In this document: piece by piece, positions 26,117 through 34,318 of the stretch
How the letters are laid out: the number at the start of each line of letters is the position of its first letter
Position numbering within the stretch: the stretch's first letter is position 1
Assembly: GCF_900115245.1 (NCBI RefSeq)
Contig: NZ_FOVT01000007.1
Span: forward strand, 124,001-188,000
Direction: 5' to 3'
DNA length: 64,000 nt
Origin: Mesorhizobium sp. NFR06
Lineage (GTDB): Bacteria; Pseudomonadota; Alphaproteobacteria; Rhizobiales; Rhizobiaceae
Made by a program: the position numbers and the translations under genes
Notes under the pieces: model-generated
Databases searched by the model: none
The model's input: only the letters and a program-made list of their open reading frames with translations
What the model was told of the DNA's origin: nothing

Positions 26117-26494
26117 GGGGTTTCTCCGGCGGGAGGTCTTGCGCGGCTGCGCGGGGAGGAGGTTGAACGTAGAGCAAAACGCTTGCGTTTTGCAAAGTCG
26201 CCCAGTTTCGAGATTGGGCGAAGCGCCAGTCAGTTCGTCATTCTAGGGCGGAGCAAGGAGCGAAACGACGCGCGGAGACCCTAGAATCCATTCCGTTACG
26301 CTAAGGCGTTGCAGCGATTGCAGAATTCTACACCGTTGCATTCTACGTCGAAGGTCACGGCATGGATCCTTGGGTCTGCGCTCCGCTTCGCGTCGCTACG
26401 CCCAAGGATGACGAATATTGGAGAGGCTCCAGCCAGTTTCGATGGCTTGCGATAGGTCGCCGAAGCGAACAGCTGAAGTCTCTGATGGAGGGAA
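26117..26494. other. 378-bp intergenic region holding palindromic element B
   Basis: Apart from the long palindrome at 26234-26415 there is only a GCGTTTTGC-type hairpin near 26176. No gene, promoter or RNA was recognised. Confidence 0.6.
26234..26415. repeat. Long palindromic intergenic element, copy B (182 bp)
   Basis: It begins TTCGTCATTCTAGGGCGG and ends AAGGATGACGAA, the same ends and the same internal blocks (CCTAGAATCCAT..CCGTTAC, AAGGTCACGGCATG) as copy A at 10726. The right arm has diverged more than in copy A, so this copy looks older. Confidence 0.85.
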
Positions 26495-27010
26495 CTATCG
26501 CCTCGCTCCGGCCAAGGCCCGTCGCTTGGCCTCGTCGATCAGCATGTTGGCCACTTGCATGCGGATCATGGCGCGCTGGCGCAGATGCGGCGCGACCCGG
26601 TCCGGATGGTTGGCGAAGGCGAAATTGCGACGGATGCGGCCGAAATCGGCATTCCTGGCCGGACGGTCGAGGCCGAGCTCGCCGGCAATCGCCTCGGGAT
26701 CGATCGGCGGCAGCTGTTCCTCCGGCTGGTGCTCCTCGCCGGCAAGCGCCAGTTTTGCCTGGTCGAGAAGCGCCGCGAACTCAGCCGCAAGGTCGGCGCC
26801 CGACTCGCGATACTCGGCGGCGACGCTCTCGCCCGCGACCTTGATGCGGCCGGAATGCAGCTCATCGGCCACCGACAGATAGTCGAACGGGATCGACGGT
26901 CGGGCGCCCTCCTCGCCTTTCTCCGAAGCGACGATCAGCTCGTCGAGCAACGAAGCGAAATCGAGCTTGTTCCCGGTGCCGATCTCAGCCTCCCCCTGTC
27001 GTGACGGCAT
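26495..27010 (-). CDS. J-domain-like hypothetical protein
   Basis: A 171-residue acidic, soluble protein. The last ~50 residues (GRIRRNFAFANHPDRVAPHLRQRAMIRMQVANMLIDEAKRR) look like a J domain: the HPD tripeptide is present in the right place between two helices, the second with basic residues. If real it would stimulate an Hsp70 ATPase. The N-terminal two-thirds (acidic, with SIPFDYLSVADELHSGRIKVAGE) is unknown. It has no client-binding Cys-rich or Gly/Phe region as DnaJ has. Confident as a gene, moderate on the J domain. Confidence 0.7.
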   Translation of the reverse strand: MPSRQGEAEIGTGNKLDFASLLDELIVASEKGEEGARPSIPFDYLSVADELHSGRIKVAGESVAAEYRESGADLAAEFAALLDQAKLALAGEEHQPEEQLPPIDPEAIAGELGLDRPARNADFGRIRRNFAFANHPDRVAPHLRQRAMIRMQVANMLIDEAKRRALAGARR

Positions 27011-27339
27011 GCGTTGATGCCGCTGAACATAGGGTGCTCTCGTTAAAAATGAATTCTGCAGACCTTAACAATTGCGGGCTTTTACGCCGGCCGGAGGCAT
27101 CGAATAAAAAGCCGGGCTGCATTTTCACGCAGTCCGGCAAGGTCGCCAGGAGTGGCGAGGAAAAAGCCAGCCATGTGCCGGCACCGATGCGTACGGTCGA
27201 GGTTGCCGAAAAGTTTCACGGAAAATCGATCGTGGCGGATAAATTCGTGCGGCATGGCAGCTATGCAATTGCTGCACTGCACAATTTTAACAAATCGCCT
27301 ATACTATGAACTCGGGAGGACCAACGGGGCATGTGAGTC
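27011..27339. other. 329-bp intergenic region upstream of the DUF1127 gene
   Basis: No gene is supported. GGACTGCGTGAAAATGCAGCCC-type pairing (minus strand, near 27115-27138) may form a weak hairpin. The promoter for the small downstream gene is proposed at 27278-27305. Confidence 0.5.
27278..27305 (+). promoter_or_regulatory. Candidate promoter of the small DUF1127-like gene
   Basis: TGCACA (27278-27283) and a good TATACT (27300-27305) are 16 bp apart, about 35 bp before the ATG. Confidence 0.45.
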
Positions 27340-27504
27340 ATGGGGTTCTTCACTGAAATGTTCGCTCGTCCGAGACCGCAGGAACACCAGCGTTACCGCG
27401 CGGCGCTCGCGCTTCTGAATGCGATGAGCAATACCGACCGCGCCGATATCGGCATCAAGCCGGCGGATTTTCCGCGTATCGCGCGCGAAATGTCGATGCG
27501 CTGA
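27340..27504 (+). CDS. Small DUF1127-like protein (54 aa)
   Basis: A 54-residue ORF: it starts MGFFTEMFARPRPQEHQRYR and contains ALLNAMSNTDRADIGIKPADFPRIAREMS, matching the DUF1127 pattern (L..L.D..L.DIGI...D). These short proteins are abundant in Rhizobiales; some bind RNA or affect phosphate and carbon metabolism and stress. The one at 46245 is a second example in this window. A promoter-like sequence precedes it. The ribosome binding site is weak, so the start is likely but not certain. Confidence 0.65.
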   Translation: MGFFTEMFARPRPQEHQRYRAALALLNAMSNTDRADIGIKPADFPRIAREMSMR

Positions 27505-27606
27505 GGCCGCGCGTCGCCCGAAAGTGTGCCGCGGTTTCGGGCAACGACACGCATCAAAACAAAAGTCGGCCGGCAAAGAGGTTTCCCGGCAGCGCCGGGA
27601 AACCGT

Positions 27607-27700
27607 AGAGCGGTTCCGCGATTGATTGAAACGCTCTAACTTTGGCTTTTACGCAATTCCGGACGGAAAACCGGTCCGCAGTTTTCCTGGAATTGCTCTA
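27607..27700 (-). repeat. Intergenic repeat, inverted copy of the 23631/44825 family
   Basis: Read on the minus strand it gives AGAGCAATTCCAGGAAAAC, then TTTTCCGTCCGGAATTGCG and AGAGCGTTTCAA, the same blocks in the same order as the other copies. A variant half-copy (GAAAGTGTGCCGCGG, GCATCAAAACAAAAG) precedes it at about 27515-27563. Confidence 0.75.
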
Positions 27701-27713
27701 AATCATTGCACCG

Positions 27714-28220
27714 TCAACGATTTCCCAGAAACGTCTGCTTGCCGAGCGGCACGCCGTTGTGGCGCAGGATGTCGTAGGCCGTGGTGACGTGAAAATAGAA
27801 GTTCGGCATCGCCACGTGCAAAAGGTACTGCAGGCCGGGCAGCGTGGTTTCACGTCCGCCGAGCCTCACTTCGACCGTCCTGTCCTCGGATCCCTCCAGA
27901 TCGGCCGCCGAAAACGAGGCCAGATGATCGAGCGTCTTGGCGATCCGGGCCTGTAGCTCGGCAAAGCTCGCTTCATTGTCCTCGTATTTCGGCACTTCGC
28001 GACCGGCGAGCCGCGACGGCGCGCCCTTGGCGTGGTCGGTGGCGATCTGCACCTGCCGCGTCAGCGCAAACATGTCGGGCGCCAGCCGCGCCGTAAGAAA
28101 CACTTGCGGATCGATCTTACGCTCGCCGGCATTCTGCTCCGCCGCCGTCAGGACGCTGGCCAGAGCCTTCAGCCGGGCGGAAAAAACGCCCACCGATATG
28201 TCGTACATGGAAATGGTCAC
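27714..28220 (-). CDS. DUF1993 family protein
   Basis: A 168-residue protein with the DUF1993 pattern: MYDISVGVFSARLKALASVLTAAEQNA at the start, then LAPDMFALTRQVQIATDHAKGAPSRLAG and a final helix LHVAMPNFYFHVTTAYDILRHNGVPLGKQTFLG. The His residues in DHAKG and HVTTAYDILRHNG suggest a DinB-like four-helix metal-binding bundle. Function unknown. The GTG at 28220 follows GGAG by nine bases and starts the conserved block; the longer upstream frame is not supported. Confidence 0.85.
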   Translation of the reverse strand: MTISMYDISVGVFSARLKALASVLTAAEQNAGERKIDPQVFLTARLAPDMFALTRQVQIATDHAKGAPSRLAGREVPKYEDNEASFAELQARIAKTLDHLASFSAADLEGSEDRTVEVRLGGRETTLPGLQYLLHVAMPNFYFHVTTAYDILRHNGVPLGKQTFLGNR

Positions 28221-28361
28221 GGGTAATCTCCCCAAGCGGCCCAGCGCCGCGGGCCGTGACCTAGCGCCTCCGGCCACGATTCTTCAAGCAGTCATGCTCT
28301 GGCGTCACCCCGTCGCCGCAATCGCGATGGTAGTATTTTCGTTATCGAGCGGAGATTCCCG

Positions 28362-29411
28362 ATGAGACGTGTCTTTCTCGCAGCGGCAACCCTGTTCTCC
28401 CTTGCCGGTATCGGCCGTTCGGCGCTCGCAGCCGACGCACCATATCTCGATGACAGATCCAGCGCCGAAGCGGTCGTGCGCTCGCTCTATAGCGCCATCA
28501 ACCGGCACGAGTTTGCCCGCGCCTGGGGCTATTTCGGCGATACAAAGCCGGCAAAGGATTTCGCCGCCTTCGTCAAGGGCTATGACGGCACCGACACGGT
28601 GGACGTGAAGACCGGCGCGGTGTCGGATGAAGGTGCTGCCGGCAGCATCTATTACCATGTTCCGGTCGCCATCCAGGCAACCGACAAGAAGGGCGAGGCC
28701 AAGGTCTTTGTCGGCTGCTACACGCTCCGCCAGGTCAATGCGCAGATCCAGGAGCCGCCTTTCCAGCCGATCTTCATCGACAAGGGCGCGTTGAAGCCAT
28801 CGACCGAGGATTTCGACAGCGCCGTGCCGGCAAGCTGTGGCGACGGCCCGCCGCCGCCGAAGAAGGACGAGGCGCTGGAACGGGCCAAGAATGCGTTCCT
28901 CGCCACATACGGCGCTCAGTGCGACAAGGAAGACCCGGAGGGCAAGCCGGTCGGCGAACCCACCGTTCATTCCATCCACTACAAGGACAAGGACGCTCAG
29001 CCCAACGACCCGGAGCGCGAGACGCGGCTGTTCCGCTTCTTCTGTTCCATGGCCGCCTACAACGAGTCCGCGGTCTACTACATCTATAACGACGTCGACG
29101 GAGTGACGCAGTTGCAGTTCACCGAGCCGGAGCTCGACATCCGCTACGAGAACAACAATAGCGAAGGCAAGGTCGAGGGGATCCACGTCATCGGGTTCAA
29201 GACGAGCGGCTGGGCGACCAATTCCGACTATGACGACAACACCAAAACCATCACCACACTCGACAAATGGCGTGGTGTCGGAGACGCTTCGTCATCGGGA
29301 ACCTATCTGTTCCGCAACGGTGATTTCTCGCTCGTCCAGTACGATGTCGACGCATCCTATGACGGCGAGCAAAACCCGCAGACCGTCATCGACTACAACA
29401 CAGCACCCTGA
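28362..29411 (+). CDS. Exported DUF1176-like protein
   Basis: A 349-residue protein with a signal peptide (MRRVFLAAATLFSLAGIGRSALAA) and a good ribosome binding site (GGAG nine bases before ATG). The first domain (residues 30-165) resembles an NTF2-like or SH3-like fold with a VVRSLYSAINRHEFARAWGYF helix. The C-terminal half (from ALERAKNAFLATYGAQCDKED) ends with the DUF1176-like ITTLDKWRGVGDASSSGTYLFRNGDFSLVQYDVD. It is periplasmic or secreted; its role is unknown. Confidence 0.75.
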   Translation: MRRVFLAAATLFSLAGIGRSALAADAPYLDDRSSAEAVVRSLYSAINRHEFARAWGYFGDTKPAKDFAAFVKGYDGTDTVDVKTGAVSDEGAAGSIYYHVPVAIQATDKKGEAKVFVGCYTLRQVNAQIQEPPFQPIFIDKGALKPSTEDFDSAVPASCGDGPPPPKKDEALERAKNAFLATYGAQCDKEDPEGKPVGEPTVHSIHYKDKDAQPNDPERETRLFRFFCSMAAYNESAVYYIYNDVDGVTQLQFTEPELDIRYENNNSEGKVEGIHVIGFKTSGWATNSDYDDNTKTITTLDKWRGVGDASSSGTYLFRNGDFSLVQYDVDASYDGEQNPQTVIDYNTAP

Positions 29412-29425
29412 GCACGGCGGGGCAC

Positions 29426-30325
29426 TCAGGGCGCCTTCGTCAGCATCCAGTTCAGCGTGCCGCGCCAGTCGACCATGCGGATCGGCGTTCCGTGCGTGCC
29501 GGTCTCGAAGCGGACGAATCGCGTCGGATAAGACTTCTTGGCGAGGATCGAGCGGAAAAAGGCTTCCTGCTTTTCCACCGGGAAGACCACGTCATGGCTG
29601 CCCTGACCGAAGAACACCGGCACACGGCGCTTGAAAGCGGGGCTGGTCAAAAAACTGTCGTCCCATAGCGAGCCGAGCAGCAGCAGTCCGTTGATGCGGC
29701 CGCCCGTGTCCTCGCGCGCGGCGAGCTTCCAGCAGATGATGCCGCCCATCGAGCCGCAGGCGACGAAGATTTTCGCGCCCGGCGATTTTTCAGAATAGTG
29801 ATCGATAAGCGCTGCGACCTGCGCCGCGCCCTTGTCGCCGAAATCGGGGAAGTCCGGCGAGAGATAAAGGCCGTTGTTTGCGGCCATCAGGTTCTTGATA
29901 CGGTTGAAATTGCCGCCGAAGGTGAAGTCGTCGACGCCCTGCTTGCGGCTGCCGCCCTGCCCGTGCAGGTAGAGCACGATGATGGAGGCGCCTTCCGTCC
30001 TGCCGACCGCGACATGCCTGACGTCGCCGGCATCCGTTTTCAGCATCAGGTCCTGCTGCACCTTGCGCACGCCGGGGTCGGTATATTGCGCATGCACGCG
30101 CTTTTCCGGCACCTCATCGCGCTGGTTGATGTCGCGCATCTCGCGATAGTCGAGCACGGTGTAAGCGCCGTTGTCGCCGGTCGACAGTGTCGCCGGATAA
30201 GCGAAGAGATCGTCCTTGAACGATTTCAGCGAAAGCGTTTGTCCCTCGGCGGCCGAGTGGGACAGCGCTGTCGCGGCGATAAGGGCAAAGAAAAATCGGA
30301 GACGGAAAGACATGCCGAGAGGCAT
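29426..30325 (-). CDS. Exported alpha/beta hydrolase
   Basis: A 299-residue protein with a signal peptide (RFFFALIAATALSHSAA). The alpha/beta hydrolase elements are IVLYLHGQGGS (oxyanion region), FVACGSMGGIICW (nucleophile Ser elbow), GQGSHDVVFPVEKQEAFF (acid) and ETGTHGTPIRM (His). It looks like a periplasmic carboxylesterase or thioesterase-like enzyme; the substrate is unknown. It starts at ATG 30325 or 30313 (MSFRL); both leave the signal intact. It is convergent with the DUF1176 gene, 14 bp apart. Confidence 0.82.
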   Translation of the reverse strand: MPLGMSFRLRFFFALIAATALSHSAAEGQTLSLKSFKDDLFAYPATLSTGDNGAYTVLDYREMRDINQRDEVPEKRVHAQYTDPGVRKVQQDLMLKTDAGDVRHVAVGRTEGASIIVLYLHGQGGSRKQGVDDFTFGGNFNRIKNLMAANNGLYLSPDFPDFGDKGAAQVAALIDHYSEKSPGAKIFVACGSMGGIICWKLAAREDTGGRINGLLLLGSLWDDSFLTSPAFKRRVPVFFGQGSHDVVFPVEKQEAFFRSILAKKSYPTRFVRFETGTHGTPIRMVDWRGTLNWMLTKAP

Positions 30326-30346
30326 GCGAAATTCGGCTTCGGTTTG

Positions 30347-31963
30347 TCAATCCTGCAGAATGCCGCCGGCCCCTTCCAGCGCCTCGCGCGTGTCGACATC
30401 GATCGAGGCGCCCTGGCCGATCTCGACATCGATGACGTCAAGGCCCTCTGCCTCCACCAGATGGCGCGCGCCGGTGTCGCCCTCGAGTTGCGCGACAGCC
30501 GCGAAAAGCGATCGCGGCAGCAGCACCGGATTGCCGCGCTTGCCCTGATGCGATGCGCGCACCACGGCCTGACCGCAGGAACGGCGGAACGCATCGATCA
30601 GGCTGTCGAGGTCCTTCGACGAAACGCCGGGCATGTCGCCGAGCACGATCATGGCGCCGGCCGCGTCGGGAGCGACCTTTGCGATGCCGGTCTTCAGCGA
30701 TGAAGCCAGGCCGTCGGCAAAGTCGGGATTGTCCGCAAACCCCACATCCAGATCCGCGAGCGCGGCGCGCACGCGCTCGCGTTGATGCCCGGTGACGACG
30801 ATGGTCCTGGCTGCCTTGGAGCCGAGCGCGCGCCCGGCGGTGCGGCGCACCAGGGGCTCGCCATCGAACAGCGCCAGAAGCTTGTTCGGCCCGCCCATGC
30901 GGCTCGAACGGCCGGCAGCCAGAAGCACGATGTCGACTTTCAACGCTGATCTTGCCGGCTGCGGCGCCGGCTCGCGTGGCTGTGGCCTGGTCGGGATTTC
31001 CATCAAAAGCCCGCCGACGCCCATGCCGGCAATATCGCCCGCCGTCACCTCGACCCCGGCGATCAGCCGGTCCAGCACCCAGTCGAAGCCGTTCTCCTTG
31101 GGGCTGCGGGCACATCCAGGCGCGCCGATGACGCGCTTGCCGTCCAGCATGCCCAGCACGAGCAGGTTGCCGGGATCGACCGGCATGCCCGCGCGGATGA
31201 CGGTGCCCCCTGCATGTACGATCGCCGCCGGCACGACATCGGCGAAATCGCTCATCGCCGAGGCGCCGAAGATCACCACCATGTCGTTGTCGCGCGCCAG
31301 CGCCGTCGCTGCCGCCGCGACGGGCGCGACCTCATGCGGTGTGCGCCGTTCGGCCGTCAGCCGGCCCCCGGAGCGCGCCAGCCGCGCCTCGGTGACGCGC
31401 AGCGTCTTGTCGAGCACGCTTGGCTTGACGCCGGGAAGCACCGTCTGGATGACGCCGACATTGATCGGGCGATAGGCGTTGACGGCAAAGATCTCGCCGC
31501 CAGCACAAATCCTCACCACCTTGTCCACCAGGCTTGCGGCGACGGCGAAGGGAATGATCTTCACCGTCGCCACCATCTGGCCTTTCTCGACCGGCGCGTG
31601 CTGCGCCAGCGTCGCGATGGTGATGGCCGGATCGACGGCATTGATGGCGTCGATCATCGCGGCGTCGACGGTAAAGACGCCCGCGGCCCCCGCATGCAGG
31701 TTTACCCGTCCCGTCGCGGCCGACTTGACCTCGATGTTGCGGTGGCTCATGGCGGCAGCGATCTTGGCGGCAGCGGTATCCTCGCCGAGATCGTCCTGGC
31801 CAAGCACCGCCGCGACGACGTCGCCGACGCCCGCCGCCTTGAGCGCCGCGATGTCCTCGCGGCTCAACCGATGCGCCTTGCGGAACCGTTTTTCACCAGC
31901 GGTGGTCGCATGCGCCAGCACCGCGCCTTCCGCTTCATCGATCGGAACCGGCCCGAATTTCAC
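30347..31963 (-). CDS. Molybdopterin-binding domain fused to MobA-like nucleotidyltransferase
   Basis: A 538-residue fusion. Residues 1 to ~340 are a MoeA/MogA-like molybdopterin-binding domain (EGAVLAHATTAGEKRFRKAHRLSREDIAALKAAG, then VVIFGASAMSDFADVVPAAI and PGCARSPKENGFDWVLDRL). Residues ~345-538 are an NTP transferase of the MocA/MobA type (VLLAAGRSSRMGGPNKLLALFDGEPLVRR, and ALIVLGDMPGVS-like). It is expected to attach CMP or GMP to molybdopterin for a xanthine- or CO-dehydrogenase-type enzyme. GTG start overlaps the XdhC stop by 4 bp (GTGA), so it is translationally coupled within the operon. Confidence 0.9.
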   Translation of the reverse strand: MKFGPVPIDEAEGAVLAHATTAGEKRFRKAHRLSREDIAALKAAGVGDVVAAVLGQDDLGEDTAAAKIAAAMSHRNIEVKSAATGRVNLHAGAAGVFTVDAAMIDAINAVDPAITIATLAQHAPVEKGQMVATVKIIPFAVAASLVDKVVRICAGGEIFAVNAYRPINVGVIQTVLPGVKPSVLDKTLRVTEARLARSGGRLTAERRTPHEVAPVAAAATALARDNDMVVIFGASAMSDFADVVPAAIVHAGGTVIRAGMPVDPGNLLVLGMLDGKRVIGAPGCARSPKENGFDWVLDRLIAGVEVTAGDIAGMGVGGLLMEIPTRPQPREPAPQPARSALKVDIVLLAAGRSSRMGGPNKLLALFDGEPLVRRTAGRALGSKAARTIVVTGHQRERVRAALADLDVGFADNPDFADGLASSLKTGIAKVAPDAAGAMIVLGDMPGVSSKDLDSLIDAFRRSCGQAVVRASHQGKRGNPVLLPRSLFAAVAQLEGDTGARHLVEAEGLDVIDVEIGQGASIDVDTREALEGAGGILQD

Positions 31964-32664
31964 GCCACGGCGCCTTTTGCTTCGAGACCGCGCGAGCGGA
32001 AGGCGTGGATTGTCTGGGCAAGCACGGCGACAGCGATCTCGGCCGGGCTGGCCGCGCCGATATCGAGACCGATCGGCGCGTGGATGCGGGCAATCTGGTC
32101 AGCGCCGGCGCCGAGCGCCAGCAGGCGTTCGACACGCTTGGCGTGGGTCTTGCGGCTACCAAGCGCCCCGACATAGAAGCATCGGGCGTCGAGCGCCGCC
32201 TTCAGCGCGAAATCGTCGATCTTCGGATCGTGGGTGACGGCGGCGAGCGCGGTGTAGCTGTCGAGCGGCGTGCGCGTCAGCACGTCCTCAGGCCATTCGG
32301 CATGCAGCGCGACGTCGGGAAAGCGTTCGGGGGTGGCGAAGGCGGTGCGCGGGTCTATGATCTCAACCGGATAGCCGGCGATCCTGGCCATCGGCGCCAG
32401 CGCCTGGCTGATATGCACCGCGCCGATCACCACGAGGCGGGGGCGCGGCAGATGCGCGTTGAGGAAGAAGGTCCGCCCTTCGGCCTCGACCGATTCCGAA
32501 TTGCCCGTGCGGAACGCCCTGGCGATCGCTGTTCCGAGCTCACCAGCAACCTGGTCGCCCTCGCGCACGATGCGGTCGCGGCCGTCGCCGAGATCGGTGA
32601 CGAGAACCGCGGCGCGCCGGGCGCGCCGTTCTTCGTTCAGTGTCTTTAGAACATACGGATCCAC
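31960..32664 (-). CDS. XdhC/CoxI-type protein, Rossmann half
   Basis: A 234-residue protein containing the C-terminal half of XdhC: LVVIGAVHISQALAPMARIAGYPVEIIDPRTAFA is the Rossmann GxVHxxxAL segment, followed by DSYTALAAVTHDPKIDDFALKAAL and YVGALGSRKTHAKRVERL. XdhC proteins carry molybdenum cofactor to the apo-hydroxylase and protect or sulfurate it. The N-terminal XdhC half is a separate gene 5 bp upstream, an arrangement common in Rhizobiales. GTG start. Confidence 0.9.
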   Translation of the reverse strand: MDPYVLKTLNEERRARRAAVLVTDLGDGRDRIVREGDQVAGELGTAIARAFRTGNSESVEAEGRTFFLNAHLPRPRLVVIGAVHISQALAPMARIAGYPVEIIDPRTAFATPERFPDVALHAEWPEDVLTRTPLDSYTALAAVTHDPKIDDFALKAALDARCFYVGALGSRKTHAKRVERLLALGAGADQIARIHAPIGLDIGAASPAEIAVAVLAQTIHAFRSRGLEAKGAVA

Positions 32665-32669
32665 GGTGG

Positions 32670-33008
32670 TCAGCCCAGCCTTTCGACATAGACCTTGATG
32701 CGGCCGCCGCAGGACAGGCCAACCTGCCAGGCGGTTTCATCGGCAACGCCGAACTCCAGCATCCTGGCCTTGCCCGAGCCGATGACGTCCATCGCTTCGG
32801 TCACCACCGCGCCTTCCACGCAGCCGCCGGAGACCGAGCCATGGAAATTTCCTTCCGCGTCGATGACCAGATGGCTGCCGACCGGACGCGGCGCCGAACC
32901 CCATGTCTCGACCACGGTCGCGATGGCAACATCCTTGCCGTCCTTCATCCAGCCTTCCGCGATGATCAGGGGATCGCGGGCCTCATCGAGATAAATGCTC
33001 TCATTCAT
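32670..33008 (-). CDS. XdhC/CoxI-type protein, N-terminal half
   Basis: A 112-residue protein corresponding to the XdhC N-terminal domain: WMKDGKDVAIATVVETWGSAPRPVGSHLVIDAEGNFHGSVSGGCVEGAVV, with the conserved SGGCVE box, and GLSCGGRIKVYVE at the end. It presumably pairs with the Rossmann half encoded directly downstream to form the full cofactor chaperone. It starts with ATG 56 bp from the CoxE-like stop. Confidence 0.9.
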   Translation of the reverse strand: MNESIYLDEARDPLIIAEGWMKDGKDVAIATVVETWGSAPRPVGSHLVIDAEGNFHGSVSGGCVEGAVVTEAMDVIGSGKARMLEFGVADETAWQVGLSCGGRIKVYVERLG

Positions 33009-33063
33009 CGTCGCTTCTCACAAAGTCTGTTTTTCCCGGGCAAATATTCCAGGGATCATATGG

Positions 33064-34314
33064 CTACGCGGCGCGCCTGTCGCCAGTTTGCAGCCAGCGG
33101 CGCGGGTCGACCGAAGCCGCCGGCCGCTGGTCGAGAGAGGCGCAAAGATCGGCCAGCGCGTCGAGATTGTGCACCGCCCGGAACTCGTCGACATGCGGCA
33201 GCATCGCCTTGACGCCGCGGGCCCGCGCCTCGAAGCCATCGAAACGCAAGAGCGGATTGAGCCATATCAGCCGCCGGCAGGATTTGTGCAACCGCTCCAT
33301 CTCCTCCGACAGGCCGGAAACGTCGTCTCGCTCCAGCCCGTCGGTGATGAGAAGCACCACGGCGCCCTGCCCCAGCACGCGGCGCGACCACAACCGGTTG
33401 AATTCGGCAAGAGCGTCACCGATGCGGGTGCCGCCCGACCAGTCCTTCACCGCCGCCGAGCATTCGGCCAGCGCCTCGTCCGGATCGCGATGGCGCATCT
33501 GGCGGGTGAGGTTGGTCAGCCGTGTGCCGAAGACGAAGGCATGCACGCGCCGGCGCTTTTCCGTCAACGCATGCAGGAAATGCAGGAAGATGCGGGTGTA
33601 CTGGCTCATCGAGCCGGAAATGTCGGCCAGCACCACCAGCGGCGGATGCACCTCGCGTGGAGAACGGAATTTCGGCAGGACAAGCTCGCCGCCGGTCCGT
33701 GCGGCCGAGCGCATCATGGCGCGGGGGTCGATGCGGCGCCCCTGCGCATCGGCATTGAAGCGCCGCGTGCGCACCAGATCGAAAGGCAGCCGCAAGGCCA
33801 TGATCGCCCTTTTCGCGTCGGCCATTTCGCCAGCGTCCATCTGGGCAAAATCCCTGCCGCGCAGCACTTCGTTGCCGGAAAAGGTGAGGCGCGCGTCGAC
33901 TTCGATCTCCGGCACTTCCCGCACCGGCTGGTTTTTCCGGTGGCCCTCGAACATCGCCTGGCTGACGCGGTTCTCGGCCGCGCGCGGCTTCTGCTTTTCG
34001 CGGTAATCGGGTGCAATCGGCGAAAACATCGCCAGCAGCTTCTCGATCAGCTCGCGCGACTTCCAGAACAGGCGGAATGCCTCGTCGAAGACGGGATGGT
34101 CCTCGTGCCGGGAGACAAGCACCGCATGCAGCGTCCAGTAGAAATCGTCGCGCGAGCCGATGCCGGCGGCAAGCACCGCCTCGATGGTGTCCTTGATCGA
34201 GGCCGGGCCGACGCGCATGCCGGCCTTGCGTAACGTACGCGCGAAATAGACGATGTTGTCGGCGATGCGTCCATCGGCAAGCGCCTCCCTGGGTTCCGGA
34301 CGCGGCACAGGCAT
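33064..34314 (-). CDS. CoxE-like VWA domain protein
   Basis: A 416-residue protein with N-terminal VWA-containing CoxE organisation and a C-terminal von Willebrand A domain whose MIDAS motif is intact (VVLADISGSMSQYT, DxSxS). WSGGTRIGDALAEFNRLW and VVLLITDGLERDD are the later metal-site loops. In carboxydotrophs CoxE pairs with the AAA+ ATPase CoxD to help insert metal into CO dehydrogenase. Here it sits 4 bp after a MoxR ATPase gene, the same pairing. Confidence 0.9.
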   Translation of the reverse strand: MPVPRPEPREALADGRIADNIVYFARTLRKAGMRVGPASIKDTIEAVLAAGIGSRDDFYWTLHAVLVSRHEDHPVFDEAFRLFWKSRELIEKLLAMFSPIAPDYREKQKPRAAENRVSQAMFEGHRKNQPVREVPEIEVDARLTFSGNEVLRGRDFAQMDAGEMADAKRAIMALRLPFDLVRTRRFNADAQGRRIDPRAMMRSAARTGGELVLPKFRSPREVHPPLVVLADISGSMSQYTRIFLHFLHALTEKRRRVHAFVFGTRLTNLTRQMRHRDPDEALAECSAAVKDWSGGTRIGDALAEFNRLWSRRVLGQGAVVLLITDGLERDDVSGLSEEMERLHKSCRRLIWLNPLLRFDGFEARARGVKAMLPHVDEFRAVHNLDALADLCASLDQRPAASVDPRRWLQTGDRRAA

Positions 34315-34318
34315 CGCC

